Source: Alphaproteobacteria bacterium
GTDB lineage: Bacteria; Pseudomonadota; Alphaproteobacteria; Micavibrionales; Micavibrionaceae
Length of the DNA stretch: 64,000 bases
NCBI GenBank assembly: GCA_030750865.1
Contig: JASMHE010000010.1
Location: forward strand, 22,534-86,533
Reading direction: 5' to 3'
Shown here: positions 1 to 8,151 of the stretch, one piece after another
Layout of the letters: each line of letters opens with the position of its first letter
Numbering within the stretch: position 1 is the stretch's first letter
The notes under the pieces: model-generated
Told to the model about the DNA's origin: nothing
The model's input: only the letters and a program-made list of their open reading frames with translations
The model's database searches: none
Program-made: the position numbers and the translations under genes

Positions 1-469
1 AAAGCGGTGATAGCAAAATGGCGATCAATGCAGACAAAGATGAATAGCGGAATAAAACAGCCATCACAAGCCATGTTCCGCATGTCGCAAGGCCGACATA
101 AGGGGCCAGAACAAGATAAGTGCCGAGTGTCGTCGCAACGCCTTTGCCGCCTTTGAATTTTAGCCAGACCGGAAAAATGTGACCAATAATGGCGGCAAAG
201 CCTGCCAGCATCATGGCATATGGATCATCGAACAAGAGTGATGCGGTGAATACGGCCGCGCCGCCTTTGCCGACATCCCCAATCAGCGTGGCAAAGGCCA
301 GCAGCTTGTTGCCGGTGCGCAACACATTTGTGGCACCGATATTGCCGGATCCGATTTTGCGGATATCACCATGTCCGGTGGCAAAGCAGAGCACGAGTCC
401 GAAGGGGATCGCGCCGAGGAGATAGCCAAGTAAAGCGGCCAGTAATGTTTCTGTGTTCAGGTCAATCAT
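1..469 (-). CDS. plsY: Glycerol-3-phosphate acyltransferase PlsY (3' end cut by window edge)
   Basis: Integral membrane enzyme that transfers an acyl group from acyl-phosphate to glycerol-3-phosphate, giving lysophosphatidic acid for phospholipid synthesis. Translating the complement from the ATG at 469 gives MIDLNTETLLAALLGYLLG followed by the family motifs GSGNIGATNVLR, GDVGKGGAA and, further on, FPVWLKFKGGKGVAT, with hydrophobic membrane segments between them. About 156 residues are present; the last part of the usual ~200 lies beyond the window start. The ATG pair a few bases upstream runs into a stop after three codons, so 469 is the usable start, with AAGG nearby as a weak ribosome site. 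It lies 41 bases downstream of pyrB on the same strand and is probably co-transcribed. The motifs make the identification secure. Confidence 0.93.
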   Translation of the reverse strand, partial: MIDLNTETLLAALLGYLLGAIPFGLVLCFATGHGDIRKIGSGNIGATNVLRTGNKLLAFATLIGDVGKGGAAVFTASLLFDDPYAMMLAGFAAIIGHIFPVWLKFKGGKGVATTLGTYLVLAPYVGLATCGTWLVMAVLFRYSSLSALIAILLSPL

Positions 470-510
470 GCCATCATGCCTTGTTTCTTTTATGGTTTTT
501 TATGGTTTGT

Positions 511-1470
511 TTATGTGTTGCGGGTCAGCAGTTTTTCGAATACGGCCATACGTGTCGGTACACCGTTGCGGACCTGTTTCAAAATCAAACTGCGTTCAGG
601 GTGATCTGCGACGTCGTCGGCAATCTGGACGTTACGCAGAAACGGACCCGGGTCCATTGCCAGCGCGTTTGGTCCGGCGATATTCAGACGATCCATCGTC
701 AGGCCGAATTTCCGGAAATAATCTTCGTCGGATGAAATCAGCGCTTTGCCCATCCGCTCTTTTTGCAGACGGATGGTCATGACAATATCGGCGCCGGCCA
801 GACCGTCTTCCATATTGTCGAATTTCTGGACATTATCGACAGGCAGCTTTTCGGGCATCAGCACTGCTGGCGCAATAATACGCAGATCAGCACCGAAACG
901 GCTGAGGAGTTGCAGGTTGGAGCTGGCAACGCGGCTATGGGCGATATCGCCGCAAATGGCAATCTTCAACCCTTCAATTTTTCCCAGAGCGCGGCGGATT
1001 GTCAGTGCGTCCAGCAAAGCTTGTGTCGGGTGTTCGCGCCAGGAATCGCCCGCATTCACAACGGGGCAGTCCACGCGGTTGGCAATATATTCGGGCGCGC
1101 CGTATTCCGTGTGCCGAATGACGATGGCATCAGGGCGCAGCATTGCTTGCAGCGTCCAGACTGTATCAAGAAGTGTTTCGCCCTTTTTGACGGAGCTTGA
1201 ATCCACATCAATATTCACGACATCGGCGCCAAGACGTTTGGCCGCCATCTCGAATGATGTTCTGGTGCGCGTGGAATCTTCGAAGAACAGGGATAGAATG
1301 ACACAGCCCCGCAGCACATCCGGCCTGAAAGCGCGTTCATCCAGACGGTCTGCGTAATAATCGGCCAGTTGTAAGATTGATTCGATATCGTCATTTTCAA
1401 GATGATTAATCCCGAGAACATGATCTTGCGTGAAGGCAGGGGCGTGTTTTGCAGGGGCGGCGCTGTTCAT
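511..1470 (-). CDS. pyrB: Aspartate carbamoyltransferase catalytic subunit
   Basis: Cytoplasmic enzyme of pyrimidine synthesis that joins carbamoyl phosphate and L-aspartate to N-carbamoyl-aspartate. 319 residues, normal for the family. The carbamoyl-phosphate loop STRTR is at residues 66-70, followed by TSFEMAAKRLG; the HPTQALLDA motif starts at H147; the typical C-terminal MDPGPFLRN / DDVADHPRS-like stretch (here DDVADHPERSLILKQ) is present. The gene is followed directly by plsY, whereas in many alphaproteobacteria pyrC sits between the two; no pyrC is seen here. No regulatory subunit gene is adjacent. Start ATG at 1470 is the first in frame. Confidence 0.95.
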   Translation of the reverse strand: MNSAAPAKHAPAFTQDHVLGINHLENDDIESILQLADYYADRLDERAFRPDVLRGCVILSLFFEDSTRTRTSFEMAAKRLGADVVNIDVDSSSVKKGETLLDTVWTLQAMLRPDAIVIRHTEYGAPEYIANRVDCPVVNAGDSWREHPTQALLDALTIRRALGKIEGLKIAICGDIAHSRVASSNLQLLSRFGADLRIIAPAVLMPEKLPVDNVQKFDNMEDGLAGADIVMTIRLQKERMGKALISSDEDYFRKFGLTMDRLNIAGPNALAMDPGPFLRNVQIADDVADHPERSLILKQVRNGVPTRMAVFEKLLTRNT

Positions 1471-1523
1471 TTTTTATCCTACGGCTTGAGAGTATTGCGG
1501 TCGCTGCCTACTATAAGAAAATT

Positions 1524-2765
1524 TTATGAGGATGCAATAATGTTGTTGGCTTCAAGGGCTGCGATTTCCTCATCATTTTTTTGTAGCAAATCACGCAAGA
1601 CATCTTTGGTATGCTGGCCGCATGTCGGCGGTGCGGCATCATAGGATACGGGCGACCGCGAGAATTTAAGCGGTGAACCGACCAGATCAATATCATGCCC
1701 TGCACCGTCATGATGCATGGTGATTTGCATATCGCGCTGCTGGACTTGTTTCATCTTGAAAGCATCTTCCAGCGTGTTGACTGGGGCAACGGGGACATCA
1801 ATATCCTGAAACAATGTAACCCAGTGGTCTGTACTGTGTTCCAGCAGGCGGCCTTGTAGAATTTTGATGAGTGCATTGCGGTTTTCAACGCGGGCGCTGT
1901 TGGTTGCGTAAAGCGGGTCTGCGGCAATATCGTTGCAGCCAAGACCGTCGCATAAACGCGAAAATTGTCGATCGTTGCCGACGGCGATGATGACATGCCC
2001 GTCTTTTGTTTCAAAAGACTGGTAGGGCACAATGGTGGAATGGGCGTTACCAAGACGCGGCGCCATTTTACCCGATGTCAGATAATATTGTGCAACATTG
2101 GTCAGGCTTGAAAGCGTGCAGTCCAGCAAAGCCAGATCAACATGCTGGCCTAGCCCTGTTTTATGTCTGTTTTCAATGGCGGCCAAAATACCGATTGCGG
2201 CGTGAAGCCCCGTCATAATATCACTCAGGGCGACGCCGACCTTCATTGGCGTGCCGTCCGGTTCACCGGTGACGGACATCAGGCCGCTCATGGCTTGTGC
2301 CAGAAAGTCGTATCCCGGTTCGGTTGCAAGTTCGCCCGTTTGTCCGAAACCGGTAATCGAACAATAAACCAGATGCGGATAATCATCTTTTAAGTCTTCG
2401 TAAGACAAGCCGTATTTTTTCAGGCCGCCTGTTTTGAAATTTTCAATGACGATATCGGCATCTTTTAACAGCGCTTTGATCAAGGCTTGACCGTCGGAAG
2501 TCGAAATATCAATGGCGACCGATTTTTTGTTCCGGTTGGCGGACAGATAATATGCACTTTCCGTGGTTTTGTTCCCGTTTGTATCATTCAGGAAGGGCGG
2601 TCCCCATTTGCGGGTGTCGTCACCGGCGCCCGGTCGTTCGATTTTGATGATCTCGGCGCCCATATCGCCCAGCATTTGCGTGCAGAACGGACCGGCAAGC
2701 ACGCGCGAAAGGTCAATAACACGAAGATGTTTTAAAGGCGGTGTTGTCGTTGTTGTCATTGTCAT
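1524..2765 (-). CDS. CaiB/BaiF family (class III) CoA-transferase
   Basis: Predicted cytoplasmic enzyme moving coenzyme A between carboxylic acids. The 413 residues open with a Thr-rich leader and then LRVIDLSRVLAGPFCTQMLG, GAEIIKIERPGAGDDTRKWGPP and NRNKKSVAIDI, the standard N-terminal signature of the family. The catalytic aspartate in this family corresponds to D153 in GYDFLAQAMSG. Substrates cannot be read from the sequence; the family includes formyl-CoA:oxalate, succinyl-CoA:glutarate and carnitine enzymes, and no catabolic partner gene is adjacent that would settle it. It precedes pyrB by 53 bases on the same strand; shared transcription is possible but functional linkage is not evident. 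Confidence 0.85.
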   Translation of the reverse strand: MTMTTTTTPPLKHLRVIDLSRVLAGPFCTQMLGDMGAEIIKIERPGAGDDTRKWGPPFLNDTNGNKTTESAYYLSANRNKKSVAIDISTSDGQALIKALLKDADIVIENFKTGGLKKYGLSYEDLKDDYPHLVYCSITGFGQTGELATEPGYDFLAQAMSGLMSVTGEPDGTPMKVGVALSDIMTGLHAAIGILAAIENRHKTGLGQHVDLALLDCTLSSLTNVAQYYLTSGKMAPRLGNAHSTIVPYQSFETKDGHVIIAVGNDRQFSRLCDGLGCNDIAADPLYATNSARVENRNALIKILQGRLLEHSTDHWVTLFQDIDVPVAPVNTLEDAFKMKQVQQRDMQITMHHDGAGHDIDLVGSPLKFSRSPVSYDAAPPTCGQHTKDVLRDLLQKNDEEIAALEANNIIASS

Positions 2766-2795
2766 GGGGGATTCCTGTTCGGTGTTATGCGGATT

Positions 2796-5144
2796 TTATT
2801 CCGCTGCATATGTTGTTTTCAGTTTTTCCAGATCGTCCCGTATATTCTCGATTTCATAGGGGATCTGTTTAATCAGGTCATTATAATCGGCTTTGTCCTG
2901 ATGCGCCATATCCTGAATCTGTTTTGCGATATCACCCAGTGGAAGACAGCATGCGGAATAGGCCGCGCCTTTGAGGCTGTGGGATAAGTCATGTACGGCT
3001 TTTGTGTCATTGTGCGCGGCGGCGTCTGTCAGTTTTTCAATTGTTTTGGATGACATATCAAGGAAGATGCCGATCATGCCAAGTGATTCAGCGTCGATCT
3101 GGCCAAAGTGCTCTTTGATTTTGTTTTTATCAATGGCTTGCACCGGACGCGCTGTGATAGGGGCATCGTTGGTATTGATATCTGCTGTTACGGATTCATC
3201 TGTGGTGTTTGCCGTATTTTTGATGCGAAAGAGATTCCAGCGGATCAGCAGGCGTTTGATTTGTCCGAGGGACACAGGCTTGATCAGACATTCATCAAAG
3301 CGATGTTCCAGATATATATTGCGGCGGCTTGTTTGAATGTCGGCCGTCAATGCCACGATCGGCATGGATTTGATATGCCGGCTGTCATGATTGCGCGCGG
3401 CGGCCACCAGTTCATAGCCGTCCATGACCGGCATATGAAGGTCGGTGATCAGCATGTCATAGTCGTTTTCTGTCAATTTCTGTAGCGCGTCTTCGCCGTT
3501 TTGCGCAAAGGTGATATTGATATCGAATTGGTCAAATTGTTTGGCCAGAATATGACGAACGCTTTCGGTATCTTCGGCAATCAGGATGTCTGCGGTTTTT
3601 GCGGCCGTATTATCAATATTGCGTTGCAGGGAATTGACGATCGCATCGGCAAGCCCCAGGCGGCTTGCGGGTTTGGAAAGATATGATACACCCATCGAGG
3701 TGAGGGCGTCATGCATGCCCGGATCTTCGCGGACCGTGTACATCAAAATGCTGGAAGACGGGCGGATGTCGAGAATGTCTGTAATTAGATCTGTGCCCAG
3801 ACCGTCGGGCAGTCCCTGATCGACAATTGTGATATCAAACGGCTGTTCTTTGGTGATGCTCAGCGCTTCGGTGTATGAGCCGCATACGGTGACTTTTGCC
3901 CCCATCGTTTCCAGTGCGTATTTGATTTCCTTTGCCCCTTGTGGGTGATCTTCGACAGATAAGACGGTGACGCCGTCTAAATTCGGCAGGTCGGATTGTG
4001 CGGCGTCGGTGCTGATTTCATGGGCGGGAATTTCAAACCAGAATGTCGCGCCGTTGCCGATATCACTTTCGATTCCGATTTGTCCGCCCATTAATGTCAC
4101 AAGCTTGTGACAGATAGAAAGGCCCAGTCCGGTGCCGCCGAATTTGCGTGTGATGCTGTTATCGGCCTGTGTAAAGGGTGAAAAGAGCTTGTCCTGCGCC
4201 GCTTTTGAAATGCCGGGGCCGCTATCCTGTACTTCGAAACGGATGGCAGGTACGGGATCATCGGATGTATGAAGAGTCGCTGTTTTCAGCGTAACGGCAA
4301 CCGTGCCGTCTTCGGTAAATTTGACGGCATTTGAAATCAGGTTCATCAGGATTTGCCGCAGGCGCAGCGGGTCCCCCTCAATCACGCGCGGTACGGCGGG
4401 ATCTATTTCATCAACAAAGGTGATGTGTTTGCTTTTGGGCTGGGCCTTGATGGCTTCGATAACGCCGTGAACAAGTGTGCGTAGCGGCACTTCAAATTCG
4501 TCCAGTTCCATTTTGTCGGCATCCATCTTGGTCAGGTCGAGGATGTCGTCAAGGATACTCATCATGGCGCTGGCAGATTCGCGCGCCGTATGGACCATTG
4601 ATTTGATGTTGTCGTCCTGACTATCTGCGCCGATCAACTCCAATAAGCCGAAGACACTTTGCATCGGTGTACGAATTTCGTGACTGACCGTGGCAAGGAA
4701 ATTGGTTTTAAGCTCGGAAATCTGATCGGCTTCGGCGAGTGCCTCTTCCAGTAGGGCTTCGGCATATTTATCTTCGGAAATATCGGTGAACCATAAAACA
4801 AAGGCTTCTGCGCCGCGATAATTGCATTCTTGTATGAAAAGCTTGATCCACCGTTTCACAATGCCTGCGGCGTTTTCTTTTTCCAGTGTAATTGTGTAGT
4901 TATAGGGCGGGTGTGATGAATTCAGCCGTTCAGTCAGGTCGGTGTCATGATAATCGGGCAAAAGATCGGCCAGTGTGTGACCGGTAATGTCGGCCGGGGT
5001 TATCTCATCCTCGCCGAGCCATCTTTTGATAAGCTGTATGAAGTGCGGGTTGCAATATTGAACAGGTAACCGGTCGCCATCCTTTTCGACGATGCACAAA
5101 CCAAACGGGGCGGCTTCGTAAAAAGCATTCAGGTTTTTATCCAT
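2796..5144 (-). CDS. Hybrid sensor histidine kinase with PAS, two receiver domains and HPt
   Basis: Signal-transduction protein of 782 residues with all parts of a phosphorelay in one chain. Order: PAS-like sensor about residues 1-125; dimerisation/phosphoacceptor domain with H155 in SHEIRTP; ATPase domain with N-box around N268-N272, DSGPGIS and the GGTGLGLSI box near 336-344; a first receiver (E398/D399, phosphoacceptor D442); a second receiver (D568 in TDLHMPVMDG); and a C-terminal histidine phosphotransfer domain with H722 in SHSLKG. No membrane segment is visible, so the input is probably cytoplasmic. The architecture resembles BarA/ArcB-type kinases but lacks their membrane domain. All key residues are intact. 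No response regulator is adjacent, so its output partner is unknown. The start is supported by GAGGGG eight bases upstream. Confidence 0.9.
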   Translation of the reverse strand: MDKNLNAFYEAAPFGLCIVEKDGDRLPVQYCNPHFIQLIKRWLGEDEITPADITGHTLADLLPDYHDTDLTERLNSSHPPYNYTITLEKENAAGIVKRWIKLFIQECNYRGAEAFVLWFTDISEDKYAEALLEEALAEADQISELKTNFLATVSHEIRTPMQSVFGLLELIGADSQDDNIKSMVHTARESASAMMSILDDILDLTKMDADKMELDEFEVPLRTLVHGVIEAIKAQPKSKHITFVDEIDPAVPRVIEGDPLRLRQILMNLISNAVKFTEDGTVAVTLKTATLHTSDDPVPAIRFEVQDSGPGISKAAQDKLFSPFTQADNSITRKFGGTGLGLSICHKLVTLMGGQIGIESDIGNGATFWFEIPAHEISTDAAQSDLPNLDGVTVLSVEDHPQGAKEIKYALETMGAKVTVCGSYTEALSITKEQPFDITIVDQGLPDGLGTDLITDILDIRPSSSILMYTVREDPGMHDALTSMGVSYLSKPASRLGLADAIVNSLQRNIDNTAAKTADILIAEDTESVRHILAKQFDQFDINITFAQNGEDALQKLTENDYDMLITDLHMPVMDGYELVAAARNHDSRHIKSMPIVALTADIQTSRRNIYLEHRFDECLIKPVSLGQIKRLLIRWNLFRIKNTANTTDESVTADINTNDAPITARPVQAIDKNKIKEHFGQIDAESLGMIGIFLDMSSKTIEKLTDAAAHNDTKAVHDLSHSLKGAAYSACCLPLGDIAKQIQDMAHQDKADYNDLIKQIPYEIENIRDDLEKLKTTYAAE

Positions 5145-5262
5145 GCCGCGCCCCTCGTGTTTTACTTGTTTTCGCCGTGTTTCATTATTATTTTGTCTTG
5201 ATTCCGGAGCGGATGCTCCTGTAAAAGGAACACTATCATAACATTGTAAAGAAAGAATAAAA

Positions 5263-6261
5263 ATGGGTTATAGAGTTGCGGTTGTCGGTGCGACAGGAAA
5301 TGTCGGACATGAAATGTTGAAAATTCTTGATGAGCGGGAATTTCCGGTTGATGAAATTTATGCGCTGGCCTCATCACGGTCGGTCGGCAAAGAAGTGTCG
5401 TTCGGTGATGAGAATATCAAGGTCACGGACCTTGCGAATTTTGATTTCTCGAAGGTAGATATTGTTTTGTCATCGCCAGGGGCAAAAGTGTCTGCTGCGT
5501 TTGCGCCGAAAGCGGCCAAAGCGGGCGCGGTTGTGATCGATAATACAAGTCATTTCCGCATGGCCCCCGATGTGCCGTTGATTGTGCCCGAAGTAAACCC
5601 CGAGGCGATCAAAGGACATAAAAACATCATTGCCAACCCGAACTGTTCAACGATCCAGATGGTTGTGGCATTGAAGCCGTTGCATGATTTGGCGAAAATC
5701 AAGCGTGTTGTTGTTTCGACATACCAGTCAGTGTCCGGTGGCGGGAAGGCAGCGATGGATGCGCTGTTTAACCAGACAAAATCCGTTTACATGAATGATT
5801 TGCAGGAAAATGACATTTTCCCAAAGCGCATTGCGTTTAATATCATCCCGCAAATTGACGTGTTTATGGATGATCATCAGACAAAAGAAGAATGGAAAAT
5901 GGTTGTTGAGACCAAGAAGATTCTGGACCCGAAAATCAAGCTTTGCGCCAACTGTGTGCGCGTACCTGTTTTTGTTGGTCATTCCGAAATGGTGAATGTC
6001 GAATTTGAAGATGAGGTTTCGGCATCGCAGGCCATTGACGCATGGCGCGAATTTGAAGGCACCACGGTGATTGATTTGGATTCCGAACTTGAATATGTCA
6101 CGCCTGCGGAAATTGCCGGTGAAGATGACGTGTTCATCAGCCGTGTACGCGAAGATATCTCGGTTGAAAATGGCCTGAATTTCTGGTGCGTGTCAGACAA
6201 TCTGCGCAAAGGGGCCGCGCTGAACACGGTACAGATCGCCGAACTTTTGATTAAGTCCTAA
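5263..6261 (+). CDS. asd: Aspartate-semialdehyde dehydrogenase
   Basis: Reduces aspartyl phosphate to aspartate semialdehyde with NADPH, the branch point toward lysine/diaminopimelate, threonine and methionine; the diaminopimelate feeds the murein genes encoded further along. 332 residues, normal length. The Rossmann motif VVGATGNVGHEM is at the N-terminus and the catalytic cysteine is C128 in NPNCST; GGGKAAM and a WCVSDNLRKGAA C-terminal NADP-binding stretch follow. It is divergent from the histidine kinase gene and convergent with pdxY, so it is probably a single-gene unit. Upstream of the ATG, AAAGAA is the only weak ribosome site. Confidence 0.95.
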   Translation: MGYRVAVVGATGNVGHEMLKILDEREFPVDEIYALASSRSVGKEVSFGDENIKVTDLANFDFSKVDIVLSSPGAKVSAAFAPKAAKAGAVVIDNTSHFRMAPDVPLIVPEVNPEAIKGHKNIIANPNCSTIQMVVALKPLHDLAKIKRVVVSTYQSVSGGGKAAMDALFNQTKSVYMNDLQENDIFPKRIAFNIIPQIDVFMDDHQTKEEWKMVVETKKILDPKIKLCANCVRVPVFVGHSEMVNVEFEDEVSASQAIDAWREFEGTTVIDLDSELEYVTPAEIAGEDDVFISRVREDISVENGLNFWCVSDNLRKGAALNTVQIAELLIKS

Positions 6262-6267
6262 GTCAGG

Positions 6268-7128
6268 TTAGGCACGTTCTGCGCTGAACTGTTTGTCAGG
6301 TGATACAAAATAATCTTGCGCCGCGATGATGGAAAGCTCGCGGCGTTTGCTTTTTGCGGTCAGGTCGAGTGTTTGGTAAACCGCGTTCACGGTGTTTTCA
6401 AGAGCAGATCGTAAGTCTTCGCCATTCATCATGTGGCCGAGGAACAGGGCGGCGGTCATATCACCGGATCCGTTCGGTTCCGTGTTGAAGGCAATGCGGG
6501 GTGTTGTGATGCGGTATTTTTTGCCGTTTTTATGCGAGATAATCGTTTCGATATGATGATCTTTGGTTTCTTCGGTGTGAATGGATGTGGCCAGAATGAT
6601 GTCCGGTCCTGTGCTGTGCAATTTTTCACATGCCGCAGCAACATCATCGTGACTAATGATTGTGGTGTCGCTTAAATACGATAATTCAAACTGGTTCGGC
6701 GTAATGATGTGCGCAGCCTGAATCGCGCGGTTCTTGAAAAAGCCCGGCAATTCTTCTTTTACGAAAAAGCCACGCCCCGTATCGCCCATGACGGGATCGC
6801 AGCAATAAAGCGCATCTGTGTTACGCAGTTTGATTTCCTCAACGGTTTGCAGAACAAGATTGCCAAGTTCGGTGTCGCCCATATAGCCGGATAGAACGGC
6901 GTCAATATTGCTCAGCACGCCGCGTTCTTCCAGCCCGTCAATCAGCGATTCAATATCGGCGGGAGAGAAAATCTGTCCGCGCCAGTTGCCGTATCCTGTG
7001 TGATTTGAAAATTGTACGGTGTTCACAATGCTAACTTCGAATCCCATGCGCTGTAAGGGGAAAACGGCTGCCCGATTGCCGACATAGCCGTATGCAACAT
7101 GGGACTGGATAGAAAGAATATGTTTCAT
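6268..7128 (-). CDS. pdxY: Pyridoxal kinase of the PdxY/PdxK type
   Basis: PfkB/ribokinase-fold kinase that phosphorylates pyridoxal and related B6 vitamers for pyridoxal-phosphate salvage. The N-terminus MKHILSIQSHVAYGYVGN is diagnostic, and the anion-hole/catalytic motif appears as NGSGDMTAALFLGH near the C-terminus, with ALYCCDPVMGD in the middle. An in-frame ATG four codons upstream (7140) is possible, but conservation starts at the second methionine, giving 286 residues, the usual size. Only six bases separate its stop from that of asd, which is convergent. It is divergent from the sdh operon across a shared control region. Confidence 0.88.
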   Translation of the reverse strand: MKHILSIQSHVAYGYVGNRAAVFPLQRMGFEVSIVNTVQFSNHTGYGNWRGQIFSPADIESLIDGLEERGVLSNIDAVLSGYMGDTELGNLVLQTVEEIKLRNTDALYCCDPVMGDTGRGFFVKEELPGFFKNRAIQAAHIITPNQFELSYLSDTTIISHDDVAAACEKLHSTGPDIILATSIHTEETKDHHIETIISHKNGKKYRITTPRIAFNTEPNGSGDMTAALFLGHMMNGEDLRSALENTVNAVYQTLDLTAKSKRRELSIIAAQDYFVSPDKQFSAERA

Positions 7129-7195
7129 GTTCACCTTCATAAATCGTTGCGCTGCGAAAATTTGCGGGTCATTATCGCCGAGATAGGGGATTTTG

Positions 7196-7215
7196 CAAAA
7201 TAAATATTTATTTTG
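7196..7215. promoter_or_regulatory. Perfect 20-bp AT-rich palindrome upstream of sdhC
   Basis: The 20 bases read the same on both strands (half site CAAAATAAAT). They sit three bases before the -35 element of the predicted sdh promoter and about 70 bases before the pdxY start codon. The position is that of an activator or repressor site, or of a shared operator for the divergent pair. It does not match the FNR/FixK core TTGAT-N4-ATCAA. The binding protein is unknown. Confidence 0.5.
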
Positions 7216-7217
7216 GT

Positions 7218-7246
7218 TTGGCTTCTCTGAAAATCGACGCTATCAT
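7218..7246 (+). promoter_or_regulatory. Predicted sigma-70-type promoter of the sdh operon
   Basis: TTGGCT (7218-7223) and TATCAT (7241-7246) are separated by 17 bases, close to the vegetative consensus. It lies about 40 bases upstream of the sdhC start and directly downstream of a perfect palindrome. Confidence 0.55.
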
Positions 7247-7287
7247 GTTGCCGCATTAATATTAACGAATACAAGGTGATGAATTCG

Positions 7288-7692
7288 ATGTCCGGATCTT
7301 CAAAGAAAATACAAAGACCCTTGTCGCCGCATTTGCAGGTTTACAAACCGCAAATGACGTCCGTTTTGTCCATTTTACACCGCATGACCGGCTTTGCGAT
7401 GGCGGTCGGCATTCTTGTGGTTGTCTGGATGCTGGTGGCTGCGGCAAGTGGCGAGCAAGCATACAATGTGTTCTTGCACTATGTGGGATCGAAAGTCGGT
7501 ATGGTCTTGCTGTTTGGCTGGTCCGTTGCCTTTTTCTATCACATGTCAAACGGTATCCGGCATTTGTTCTGGGATATGGGCTATTTGTTTAAATTACAAA
7601 ATGCGTTCCGCGCTGGTTATGTGGTTTTGCTGTCAACGGTTGTGTTGACGGGATTGCTGTGGTGGACGGTTTGCCCGTTTAATGTGCACTAA
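7288..7692 (+). CDS. sdhC: Succinate dehydrogenase cytochrome b556 subunit
   Basis: Membrane anchor of complex II that helps bind heme b and ubiquinone. The reading frame is open from 7276, but the strong ribosome site AAGGTGAT (7273-7280) is best spaced for the ATG at 7288, giving 134 residues beginning MSGSSKKIQRPLSPHLQVYKP. The family motif RPLSPHLQVY, the HRMTG motif, and a second signature HMSNGIRHLFWD with heme-ligand histidines are present, with three membrane segments. First gene of sdhCDAB; sdhD follows within 25 bases. Confidence 0.93.
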   Translation: MSGSSKKIQRPLSPHLQVYKPQMTSVLSILHRMTGFAMAVGILVVVWMLVAAASGEQAYNVFLHYVGSKVGMVLLFGWSVAFFYHMSNGIRHLFWDMGYLFKLQNAFRAGYVVLLSTVVLTGLLWWTVCPFNVH

Positions 7693-7716
7693 TTTTGAAT
7701 GATCGGGAATGAAGCG

Positions 7717-8121
7717 ATGAAATTGAAATGGGAAGAAAGCGGATTGAAAGCACCTTTAGCACGGGCCAAAGGTCTTGGGTCTGCCAAAGAAGGATCTGAA
7801 CACTGGTTTATGCAGCGCGTGACAGCCATATCGAATTTGATTTTGATGGCGTGGCTGATCTGGTCTGTTATTCATCATGTCGTCGGTGCGTCACATGCTG
7901 ATTTTACGGCATGGCTGGCTGCGCCTGTGAATGCAATTTTGATGATTTTGGCCGTGATCTCGGTGTTTTATCATGCGGCGCTGGGAACGCAGGTGATCAC
8001 AGAAGATTATGTACATCATGAAGGATTGAAAATGATCAAGCTGATCGGGATCAAGCTGTTCTTCTTCGGTGCTGCTGTGGCCTGTATATTTTCAATTATG
8101 AAGGTCGCATTTGGCGGTTAA
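7717..8121 (+). CDS. sdhD: Succinate dehydrogenase hydrophobic membrane anchor subunit
   Basis: Second membrane anchor of complex II, binding heme and quinone with SdhC. The ATG at 7717 is chosen over the in-frame ATG at 7699 because GGGAA lies seven bases before it and the first ATG has no ribosome site; this gives 134 residues starting MKLKWEESGLKAPLARAKGLG. Features typical of the alphaproteobacterial family are GSAKEGSEHWFMQRVTA, three membrane segments, and YHAALGTQVITEDYVHHE with the conserved histidine. It is co-transcribed with the rest of sdh. Confidence 0.92.
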   Translation: MKLKWEESGLKAPLARAKGLGSAKEGSEHWFMQRVTAISNLILMAWLIWSVIHHVVGASHADFTAWLAAPVNAILMILAVISVFYHAALGTQVITEDYVHHEGLKMIKLIGIKLFFFGAAVACIFSIMKVAFGG

Positions 8122-8151
8122 AATTTGGGTTTTAAAAAGGTGGAAGAGTAA

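Noticed and set aside
3586..3819. Plus-strand frames opposite the histidine kinase
   Set aside because: Antisense to receiver-domain motifs; no ribosome sites.
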